A DNA stretch of 6,877 bases. Source: Caldilineaceae bacterium. GTDB taxonomy: Bacteria > Chloroflexota > Anaerolineae > Caldilineales > Caldilineaceae. The stretch is taken from NCBI GenBank assembly GCA_024643705.1, contig JAHEML010000207.1:1-6877 (forward strand), written 5' to 3'. Below are positions 1 to 6,140 of this stretch, piece by piece. The notes under the pieces were generated by a model that did no database searches, was not told the origin of the DNA, and saw only the letters and a program-made list of their open reading frames with translations. A program made the position numbers and the translations under genes. The first letter of the stretch is position 1. Each line of letters begins with the position of its first letter.

Positions 1-3000
1 TCGCGTTATTGATAGACGTGACCAACATCGTGCAGGGCCGACTGGATCTCTTTGTGCCAGAGAGCGGACAGATTCTCGGTGTCTTCACGGACCCTCTCTT
101 TCCCCAGCCGGGTGAGGTTCGCATCAACCTGCCCATTCAGCCGACCGGCGCCACAGTGGATCTGGACAACGATGGCGTGGACGAGGTCGGCGTTCAGGTC
201 TTTGTGCTGAGCGTAGCCTCCGATCTGGTCAACAATGGCTACTTGCAGCAGCTCGAACAGCAGACCGGTCTTGCGTCCTACCTGTCTGATAGCGTCAAAG
301 GCATTATCACCGAAGGCACCTTCCTGGTCTATGCATCCGACGATGCCCAGGGCTTTCCCGCCGGTCTTGGCGAGGACGGCATCTGGTTCACTGCGGACGA
401 TCCCGCCGTCGACCTGCCTGCCGGATACACCGCCGTCACCCTGGGGGCGGATGGCAGCGTGACCCTGGATCGCTCGCCTGAGGTAACCATGAACACCATG
501 GAAGAGGCCGCTGAGAAGTCACCGAATTTCTCCGACCAGGGGATTCTGGAGAGCTTCAACTCGTTGATCGATGTGCTCAAGCAACGCTACGGTTACACCG
601 ATCTGCGCAACTTGGACTGGGAAGGGATTCGGGCTGAGTATCTGCCCACGGTTGAGGCAGCCGATGCCGATGGAGACTTTACCGCCTACTATCTGGTGCT
701 GAATACCATTGCGGTCTCTCTCAACGATACCCACGTCAACGCGACGACCACCGATTTCAACGCTCAAATCGCCAAGGTGAATGCTTTTTCTGAGCAGATC
801 GCAGGAACGGTGGGCGCAGCCACATTGGCTGTCTCCGACGAGACCACCGGCCTAATCGACGACAATGTCATCGTCTTCAGTGTGGGCGAGGGCAGCCCGG
901 CGGCTGAAGCTGGGTGGGTACCGGGCACAGAGATTATCTCCATCGACGGCGAGTCGGTGGCTGAACGTCTTCCCCAAGTGCCACTCTATTTTGGCATCGG
1001 TGCCGAGCAAGCCCGTCTGGCAACCCAGGCAAGCAGTCTGCTGAAATTCCCTGTCGGTCAGTCCGTCACCATTGGTTATCGGCTGCCAGACAGCAGCGAG
1101 ATGATGACGGCCACCATGATCGCCGACAAATATGAGACTGGAGGGGTTTCTGTTGAAGATGGAGGAACGCTGCCGGTGACCTATGAACCCATTGGCGACT
1201 ATGCCCTGATACGCTGGAACAATTTCATGGGCTATATTCCGACCAAGCTGGCCGTGCTGGAAGAGGCCCTGGCTATCGAAAAAGACCGGGACAGCGGTGC
1301 CGTGATCATTGACATGCGCGGCAACACCGGTGGGTGGATTGCCCTGTACGAAACTATGGCCTCCTACTTCTTCACCGCAGAAGAGCCTATGTCGACTGCT
1401 GTCTTTGATTGGTGGCGTTACGAAGAGGCAGAGGGTGGATTTGTGCGTGATATCAGTATCGACTGGCAGCTCAGCGCGCCCCGCCCAGAGCTGGCCTATA
1501 CTGGGCCGGTGGTCATCATGATCGATCAGACCTGTGCCAGTGCCTGTGAATATTTCTCCCAGCACTTGCAAACGTTGGGTCGAGCCACAGTGATTGGCCA
1601 GTACCCATCCTCCGGCGCGGGTGGACCCATCGACCAGGTGGCCTTACCTGGGGGAAACACCTTCATCTTCACCAAGGGCGCCACCTACTTCGCCGGCACC
1701 AAGGAGCCAAATATCGAGGCCAAGGGTGTGACGCCGGATGTCCAGGTGCCTGTCACCTTGGAGTCCGAACAAGCCAAGCTCGAGGGCGCGGATCCCGTGC
1801 TGGACGCTGCCCTGGCCTTCCTGGAGCAGCAGGCAGCGGAGCAGGTGGTCCAGCTAGTTGGTCAACCCTTGCAGTGGTCGGCCACCCTGGCGATGGATGC
1901 AACCCAAACACCGGTCGACAACGCCGAAGCCTACCTGATTACATTCAATGAGGATGGGACGCTCAACATCAGCGCAGACTGCAACCAGGCCAACGGCAGC
2001 TATGTACTCGATGAAACTAATACACTCTCGGTTTCCGTCGAAACGACCACCATGGCCCTCTGCCCTGGCGAGTCCCGGAGTGAGGAATTCCTGAACTTGC
2101 TTGGTGCAGTCGTTGCAGTTAGCTACGACGGTGGTGGCATCACGCTGATCTCAAATCCCGAAAGCGGTCTGGTTGGACTCGTGCTTGAACCTGCCGAGGC
2201 GGCACCGTTGGATGCCTCGGCCAGCCAGACGACCGATGAGATGGGTGGATTGAGCGCTGAAGCCCTGCGCAACGCCACCTACAGCAATGAACTGTACGAA
2301 GAACCTTTCACCCTGACCGATGGGAAGTACGAGGATACAGCAAACGGACTGACCGTGGACTACGATGTTGCCCTCAACGGCGATCTCAACGGTGACGGCA
2401 TGGACGATGCCATCGTCTTCCTTGTGGACAGCGGCGGCGGCACTGCGACAAATCTCATCGCCGCGGCCCAGATCAACCAGGACGGCGAACCCATGGACGC
2501 CGGGTCTGTGTGGGTGGACAGTAACATCCAGATCATCTCTGCGGCCATCGAGGACGGCCAGCTATTGCTGGAGGTCACCGTTGCCGGACCAGGGGATGCC
2601 AACTGCTGCGCCAGCTATCGCACAGAGCGCACCTTCGCCCTGCAAGATGGCGTGCTGGCCGAGGTAGGTGAACCCACAGAACTGGTACGAGTCTCCGTTG
2701 ATGACATCAACGGCACAAGTTGGACCCTGGTAGAGATAAACGGCGAAGCACCGGTCGAGACCGAAGCACCGGTCACCCTCTCCTTCGAAGAGGGTCGCCT
2801 GGCCGGTTTTGGCGGCTGCAACAACTTCAATGGTGATTTCACCCTGGGTGAGGACAACCCCTTCGTCATAACGATTGGGGCGATTGTCGCCACGCGGAAG
2901 GCTTGTCCGGAACCGATCCTGGACCAGGAAATGACCTATTTGGCCGCCTTGGGCAATGCCAGCCTATGGGGATACAAGATGGGCACGCTGGCAATCACCT

Positions 3001-3446
3001 ATTCCGAAGAGGGCGATCTTCGCAAAACCCTCTACTTCGAGCCAGCCAAATTGGAAGATGCCGAGATGGTGGACAGTGGCATGACGGACGATACGGCCGA
3101 GCCATCACTCGTCGGCCAGACCTGGCAGTGGGTCTCCTTCACCAGCCCGGTGGATCAGATGGAGATCGACATGCCCGAGCTTTACCAAGTCACATTTCAG
3201 GACGATGGAACCATCAGCGTGAAGGCAGACTGCAACCAGGCCAGCCTTGGTTACAGCGATGAAGGGGGCAGCCTGACTGTGCAGTCCGGCCCCATGACCC
3301 TGGCCCTGTGCGGGCCAGACTCCCTTGGTGAGCAATTTGTGACTTACCTGAGCAGTGCAGCTATCTACTTCTTCCAGGATGGCGGTCTTTTCATCGACCT
3401 CTTCGCTGACGGCGGTACGTTGGCGTTCCAGCCTGCGGCAGAATAA
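1..3446 (+). CDS. Large exported S41-family peptidase with PDZ-like segment and three META-like domains (5' partial)
   Basis: The frame is open to the window edge (first full codon at bases 3-5, residue 1 here), so the true start and export signal lie upstream; 1147 codons are visible, ending in TAA. Residues 1-170 are beta-rich with a DLDNDG loop at 53-58. Residues 174-245 form the helical S41 part ending in LNDTHV. Residues 288-376 look PDZ-like (GSPAAEAGW, then GTEIISIDG). The core (about 400-613) has DMRGNTGG at 437-444 and CASACEYF. I infer the catalytic set His244, Ser513 and Glu572 (in NIEAKGVTPD), as in tricorn/IRBP-type S41 enzymes. The Lys used by CtpA-type enzymes 25 residues after the Ser is Gly538. 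The tail holds META1 (619-730), an LppP/LprE-like module (750-888, DLNGDG loop, CC pair 868-869), META2 (901-1015, GGCNNFNG) and META3 (1035-1144). The tail is far longer than in ordinary S41 proteases. The role is probably peptide-bond cleavage outside the cytoplasm; the substrate is unknown. The family call is firm, the tail modules somewhat less so. Confidence 0.93.
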   Translation, partial: ALLIDVTNIVQGRLDLFVPESGQILGVFTDPLFPQPGEVRINLPIQPTGATVDLDNDGVDEVGVQVFVLSVASDLVNNGYLQQLEQQTGLASYLSDSVKGIITEGTFLVYASDDAQGFPAGLGEDGIWFTADDPAVDLPAGYTAVTLGADGSVTLDRSPEVTMNTMEEAAEKSPNFSDQGILESFNSLIDVLKQRYGYTDLRNLDWEGIRAEYLPTVEAADADGDFTAYYLVLNTIAVSLNDTHVNATTTDFNAQIAKVNAFSEQIAGTVGAATLAVSDETTGLIDDNVIVFSVGEGSPAAEAGWVPGTEIISIDGESVAERLPQVPLYFGIGAEQARLATQASSLLKFPVGQSVTIGYRLPDSSEMMTATMIADKYETGGVSVEDGGTLPVTYEPIGDYALIRWNNFMGYIPTKLAVLEEALAIEKDRDSGAVIIDMRGNTGGWIALYETMASYFFTAEEPMSTAVFDWWRYEEAEGGFVRDISIDWQLSAPRPELAYTGPVVIMIDQTCASACEYFSQHLQTLGRATVIGQYPSSGAGGPIDQVALPGGNTFIFTKGATYFAGTKEPNIEAKGVTPDVQVPVTLESEQAKLEGADPVLDAALAFLEQQAAEQVVQLVGQPLQWSATLAMDATQTPVDNAEAYLITFNEDGTLNISADCNQANGSYVLDETNTLSVSVETTTMALCPGESRSEEFLNLLGAVVAVSYDGGGITLISNPESGLVGLVLEPAEAAPLDASASQTTDEMGGLSAEALRNATYSNELYEEPFTLTDGKYEDTANGLTVDYDVALNGDLNGDGMDDAIVFLVDSGGGTATNLIAAAQINQDGEPMDAGSVWVDSNIQIISAAIEDGQLLLEVTVAGPGDANCCASYRTERTFALQDGVLAEVGEPTELVRVSVDDINGTSWTLVEINGEAPVETEAPVTLSFEEGRLAGFGGCNNFNGDFTLGEDNPFVITIGAIVATRKACPEPILDQEMTYLAALGNASLWGYKMGTLAITYSEEGDLRKTLYFEPAKLEDAEMVDSGMTDDTAEPSLVGQTWQWVSFTSPVDQMEIDMPELYQVTFQDDGTISVKADCNQASLGYSDEGGSLTVQSGPMTLALCGPDSLGEQFVTYLSSAAIYFFQDGGLFIDLFADGGTLAFQPAAE
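1974..1992 (+). repeat. 19-bp direct repeat, copy 1 (inside META1 of the S41 protein)
   Basis: The 19 bases gcagactgcaaccaggcca recur exactly at 3225-3243, inside META3 of the same gene. Both copies lie in the same reading frame and encode the ADCNQA core of the META-like domain, carrying the first conserved cysteine. The third copy of the motif, at 5866 in the downstream hydrolase, has diverged at DNA level (gcagattgcaac). This is part of a domain duplication rather than a mobile repeat. Confidence 0.8.
2744..2774 (+). repeat. Short 18-bp-period tandem repeat in META2
   Basis: The 13-mer cgaagcaccggtc occurs at 2744-2756 and again at 2762-2774, giving an 18-base period and the protein repeat EAPVET-EAPV. 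It lies in the loop between the first strands of META2. It preserves the reading frame and looks like a small slippage duplication in a surface loop. Confidence 0.7.
3225..3243 (+). repeat. 19-bp direct repeat, copy 2 (inside META3 of the S41 protein)
   Basis: Exact copy of the 19-mer at 1974-1992, again coding ADCNQA with the first conserved cysteine (residue 1077 of the visible protein). Flanking bases differ quickly between copies, so the identity is limited to the domain core. Confidence 0.8.
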
Positions 3447-3456
3447 TGATTGAACC

Positions 3457-3512
3457 CGAGATAAGACGTTCCACGGGGGGCGTCTTATCTCGTCTATCTA
3501 TTACTTATTTTT
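3457..3512 (+). terminator. Intrinsic terminator of the S41 peptidase gene
   Basis: It begins 10 bases after the TAA stop. A perfect 12-bp stem (cgagataagacg at 3457-3468 with its complement at 3481-3492) can be extended by two G·U and two C-G pairs (3469-3472 with 3477-3480), leaving a 4-base acgg loop. It is followed by a T-rich stretch with five consecutive T at 3508-3512. The U-tract starts late and is interrupted, so efficiency is uncertain. Position and structure still make it the likely end of the peptidase transcript and isolate the membrane-protein gene downstream. Confidence 0.8.
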
Positions 3513-3556
3513 CATCGAAACCGCCTGTTATTCAGGCTCGTGTCGGCTATGCTGGC

Positions 3557-3563
3557 AAAGGAG
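3557..3563 (+). promoter_or_regulatory. Strong Shine-Dalgarno site for the small membrane-protein gene
   Basis: AAAGGAG lies seven bases upstream of the ATG at 3571. It is the best ribosome binding site in the window and fixes the start of the 127-codon gene over the overlapping frame that opens at 3540. Confidence 0.85.
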
Positions 3564-3570
3564 AAATATT

Positions 3571-3954
3571 ATGGGAGACGGATCTCTGATTGGTTTACTC
3601 ATTGGACTCGTCATGTCGACAATCATCTCCGGAGTGCTTATCTGGCTGGTAGGAAAGCTAGGTCTTGGCATCGAAGTGAGTGGATTGGGTACTGCTTTCC
3701 TGGTAGGCTTCGTGATCGCTTTGCTTTGGTTATTCACTGCATGGGTGTGGAACCTCGTCGGCTACACGGCTGATGGAGGCCTCACTGGTGCCATCACCCA
3801 TCTTATCTTGACGGCAGGATTCCTGTATAGCATCCGGAATGCCATATCCGGACTCAAGGTAAAGGGTTTCTCCGGCGCGTTGATCGCGGCTGCCGCTATC
3901 GCCATCATCACCTGGCTTGCGGGTATTGCACTTTCGGGTGTTATGCCTGCCTAA
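3571..3954 (+). CDS. Small four-helix integral membrane protein, Phage_holin_4_2/YvlD-like
   Basis: The protein has 127 residues and four hydrophobic segments at about 5-29, 40-64, 71-88 and 100-122, with almost no soluble part. GLGIEVSGLGTAFL (31-44) and GLKVKGFSGALI (94-105) are related segments, each leading into a hydrophobic helix. That gives an internal two-fold repeat of the kind seen in the four-helix Phage_holin_4_2 group (YvlD-type membrane proteins). Despite the family name, most bacterial members are not phage genes, and no phage gene is visible here. The role is unknown; family members are sometimes linked to envelope stress, but nothing here shows that. It stands alone between the peptidase terminator (3457-3512) and a hairpin at 4023-4059, so it may be a single-gene transcript. 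The ATG is preceded by AAAGGAG at 7-base spacing. I am sure it is a membrane-protein gene and moderately sure of the family. Confidence 0.85.
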   Translation: MGDGSLIGLLIGLVMSTIISGVLIWLVGKLGLGIEVSGLGTAFLVGFVIALLWLFTAWVWNLVGYTADGGLTGAITHLILTAGFLYSIRNAISGLKVKGFSGALIAAAAIAIITWLAGIALSGVMPA

Positions 3955-4022
3955 GCGAATACAAGAGACCTGACAAGACAAATACGATGCATTTTCGGGA
4001 TTCCCCCGCATATACAGCTTGC

Positions 4023-4059
4023 TTTTCATGGCGGGGCCTATTTAGCCCCGCCATGAAAA
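4023..4059. other. Perfect 15-bp-stem hairpin between the membrane-protein and hydrolase genes
   Basis: ttttcatggcggggc (4023-4037) is exactly complementary to 4045-4059, with a 7-base loop (ctattta). The stem is GC-rich in the middle, and its base is made of T on the left and A on the right. The structure therefore reads TTTT-stem-AAAA on both strands, and neither strand has a U-tract after the hairpin. It lies 68 bases after the stop of the membrane-protein gene and 51 bases before the ATG of the hydrolase. It could be an atypical terminator, an mRNA 3'-end stabiliser, a 5'-leader structure or a dispersed palindromic repeat. Confidence 0.85.
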
Positions 4060-4100
4060 CGTATACCTGTGGGTTCAGACCTTGCAGTGAACAGTAAAAC

Positions 4101-4104
4101 GGAG
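4101..4104 (+). promoter_or_regulatory. Shine-Dalgarno site that decides the hydrolase start
   Basis: GGAG sits six bases before the ATG at 4111. An in-frame GTG at 4069 would add 14 residues (GSDLAVNSKTETY type) ahead of the signal peptide, but it has no purine-rich site upstream and lies just after the 4023-4059 hairpin. The ATG gives a normal lipoprotein signal peptide directly. Confidence 0.8.
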
Positions 4105-4110
4105 ACGTAC

Positions 4111-6096
4111 ATGAAACATCCTCTAACCTATTTCACTTCAGCTATGATGGCTATTCTGTTGCTGGCAGCCTGTACTGTGCCTATGCCCCCAGCACCCCCA
4201 GCACCGGTTTCCGACAACAAATCCGACAACAAAATCGTCGGCCCGACACCAAGCGAGCCATCACCGGCACTCGATGCATCCAGTGCCGCCCAAGAAGGGG
4301 AACTCCCTGGATTTGAACCTACAGAGGAATGTTTCGTCGAAATTGCAGAGGGAATTGCATACGACTGCGGGTACGTCATCGTGCCAGAATTTCATGACAA
4401 CCGTTCAGACAACACCCTTTCTTTGGGTGTTGTCCGTTTGCGTTCTACGGCGACCCAACCAGCCTCCCCCATATTCTTCGGCGCAGGTGGTCCCGGTGGC
4501 TCAGTCCTGGAATGGGTACCGTCTACAACAAGCGACATTTCTTTCGATCCGTCCGGCGCGTATGGCCAGATTCTGGCTACTCGCGATCTGGTCTATTTCG
4601 CCCAGCGCGGGACACAGAATGCAGAACCATTTTTGAACTGTCCGGAAGAAAAAGCGGCGGAGGAAGAGATGGCACGGCCGCGGACCTTCGACGAACACCT
4701 GCGGGTAGAGATCGAAGTGCTCCGCACCTGCCATACTCGCCTGGTCGACGAAGGCGTTAATCTGGATGCCTTTAACAGCCTTGAAAATGCCGCAGATATC
4801 GACACGATTCGCCAAGCACTGGGCTACGATCAGATCGTCTATTACGGCGAATCCTATGGGACGATCCTGGGTCAGCATCTCATGCGTGAGTTCCCCGACA
4901 TCTTAGAAGCCGTGATTCTCGACGGGACGACATCTCTCTCTACCACCTATTGGGAAGAGGATTCTGTACGCAAATATCAGATTGTCCTGGACCGTATTGT
5001 TGAGCTATGTGACGCTTCGCCCCAGTGCCGAGATGCATACCCGGATTTTGCCGAGAACCTGGAAGCTATCTATCAGCAGGCACAGACAGATCCCCTGCAA
5101 GTCACATTGACAACCAGCGGTGGCACTACACTTGATGTGTTGGTTGATGGTTCAGTTCTCGCGTCCACCATGTACACCAACCTCTATCTCACTGACAACA
5201 TTGCCAAATATCCTCGGACAGTGCAGGAAATGCTTGCAGGGGACGTATCAACCTTCCAGCAATTTTTCTCCCTTGCCAACTCCGCCTTCTCAGATACGGG
5301 GACGATGATGCATGCAGCGGTCGTCTGTTCCGAAGACCCAGTGGCAAGCGATGATAGCCTGAACGAGCCGGAGGGAGATGTTTACGCCATGGCGCTGGAA
5401 CATGCGCGGGAAGGGGTGGCGAGCTACAGCGAAATTTGTGATCTCGTCAATGTATCGCCCATCGACGAGACCGACGAGAATGTTTCCAGCGAACTACCCG
5501 TGTTGATCCTGAGTGGGGCGCTTGACCCTGCTACGCCCAATTTTCGCAGCGATGAAGTCGCAGAAACCCTTCCAAATAGCTTCACATTTCTCTTCCCCTA
5601 TGGGTCCCACGTTCAGCTTGATCCGGCCAGCAACTGTGCCGTGAAGATCATGGCCCAGTTTGTCGCCGATCCGTTCTCCCAGCCCGATGGCAGTTGTATC
5701 GACACGCTGCCGCCTATGGTGTTTACCCTGCCTGACCTAAAACTTGCTGATATTTTTGACATCCCTTTCTCCTTGACGCAGGCCTATATTGACGGCGAGT
5801 TCCCCGCACTTGACGAGGATGCACCCTTCACCTTGACCATCAGCGATACGGGCATCACCATTCAGGCAGATTGCAACACAGTCAACGCAAGCTATGTGGA
5901 GGATGAGCAGGGCAACCTACTGATCGATCTGGGCGCAAGTACCCTGGTTGAATGTGGACCCACATCCATTGCCGACGACGTCCTTGCCGTACTCCAAGGG
6001 GCAGATCTGACGATTCTGTTGAATACGCCTGAAGGGAAAATCAATCTGGGCTTTATAGCAGGTGAAATCGGAAATTCAGTCACATTTTCGAATTAG
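4111..6096 (+). CDS. Lipoprotein alpha/beta hydrolase, S33/TAP-like peptidase, with C-terminal META-like domain
   Basis: The protein has 661 residues. It starts with a lipoprotein signal peptide (MKHP, hydrophobic run, lipobox LAAC with Cys21), then a Pro/Ser/Asp-rich linker to about residue 60, so it should be tethered outside the membrane. The alpha/beta-hydrolase fold follows: oxyanion loop GGPGGS at 126-131, RGTQNAEPFLNC where the family usually has DQRGTGxS, and nucleophile elbow GESYG with Ser248. After a helical cap come AVVCSED, the acid in GALDPATP (Asp472) and the base in GSHVQ (His500). The triad is complete. Relatives (TAP-like, tripeptidyl or prolyl aminopeptidases) remove short peptides or residues from peptide N-termini; the substrate here is inferred only. 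The catalytic part ends near 535. Residues 550-661 resemble the META-like domains of the upstream S41 peptidase, with ADCN (Cys588) and a second cysteine (Cys615) 27 residues on. The downstream amidase start follows 2 or 44 bases after the TAG with no terminator, suggesting an operon. Confidence 0.94.
   Translation: MKHPLTYFTSAMMAILLLAACTVPMPPAPPAPVSDNKSDNKIVGPTPSEPSPALDASSAAQEGELPGFEPTEECFVEIAEGIAYDCGYVIVPEFHDNRSDNTLSLGVVRLRSTATQPASPIFFGAGGPGGSVLEWVPSTTSDISFDPSGAYGQILATRDLVYFAQRGTQNAEPFLNCPEEKAAEEEMARPRTFDEHLRVEIEVLRTCHTRLVDEGVNLDAFNSLENAADIDTIRQALGYDQIVYYGESYGTILGQHLMREFPDILEAVILDGTTSLSTTYWEEDSVRKYQIVLDRIVELCDASPQCRDAYPDFAENLEAIYQQAQTDPLQVTLTTSGGTTLDVLVDGSVLASTMYTNLYLTDNIAKYPRTVQEMLAGDVSTFQQFFSLANSAFSDTGTMMHAAVVCSEDPVASDDSLNEPEGDVYAMALEHAREGVASYSEICDLVNVSPIDETDENVSSELPVLILSGALDPATPNFRSDEVAETLPNSFTFLFPYGSHVQLDPASNCAVKIMAQFVADPFSQPDGSCIDTLPPMVFTLPDLKLADIFDIPFSLTQAYIDGEFPALDEDAPFTLTISDTGITIQADCNTVNASYVEDEQGNLLIDLGASTLVECGPTSIADDVLAVLQGADLTILLNTPEGKINLGFIAGEIGNSVTFSN
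4187..4204 (+). repeat. Two-copy 9-bp tandem repeat in the lipoprotein linker
   Basis: ccccagcac is repeated at 4187-4195 and 4196-4204, encoding PAP-PAP just after the lipidated cysteine. It preserves frame and lengthens the disordered tether between membrane anchor and enzyme. Confidence 0.8.
4210..4233 (+). repeat. Two-copy 12-bp tandem repeat in the lipoprotein linker
   Basis: tccgacaacaaa is repeated exactly at 4210-4221 and 4222-4233, encoding SDNK-SDNK. It comes six bases after the 9-bp repeat. Both lie in the linker, where length change is tolerated, and their perfect DNA identity suggests recent slippage. Confidence 0.85.
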
Positions 6097-6140
6097 ACAT
6101 GTTTGTTTACTTTGGCTCGTTGCTCAGAAAGCAGTTGTGC

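Noticed and set aside
1..11. TTG at 9-11 as the real start of the S41 peptidase
   Set aside because: The frame is open to the window edge, no ribosome binding site is visible, and no export signal follows, so the protein must begin upstream.
852..1571. Long open frame of 239 codons on the minus strand
   Set aside because: It lies wholly inside the S41 catalytic core, whose + strand motifs are clear. The minus-strand translation shows no recognisable domain and is explained by GC-rich codon bias.
3523..3537. Small hairpin gcctg-ttatt-caggc in the leader of the membrane-protein gene
   Set aside because: Only five base pairs, far from the ribosome binding site; a stem this short is expected by chance.
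3525..3553. Promoter for the membrane-protein gene, with TATGCT at 3548-3553 as -10
   Set aside because: The -35 match is poor and transcription would begin on top of the Shine-Dalgarno site.
3540..3773. Overlapping + strand frame of 77 codons
   Set aside because: It is out of frame with the well-supported membrane-protein gene and lacks a domain or a ribosome binding site.
3571..3954. Prophage remnant because of the holin-like protein
   Set aside because: The family name is misleading: such proteins are widespread chromosomal membrane proteins, and no lysin, structural or integrase gene is present.
3970..4016. Promoter for the hydrolase built from CTGACA (3970-3975) and TATACA (4011-4016)
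   Set aside because: The two elements are about 35 bases apart, so they cannot form one promoter, and neither has a convincing partner.
4069..4110. GTG at 4069 as the hydrolase start
   Set aside because: It has no ribosome binding site and would place 14 polar residues before the signal peptide. The ATG at 4111 has GGAG at six bases and a standard lipoprotein signal.
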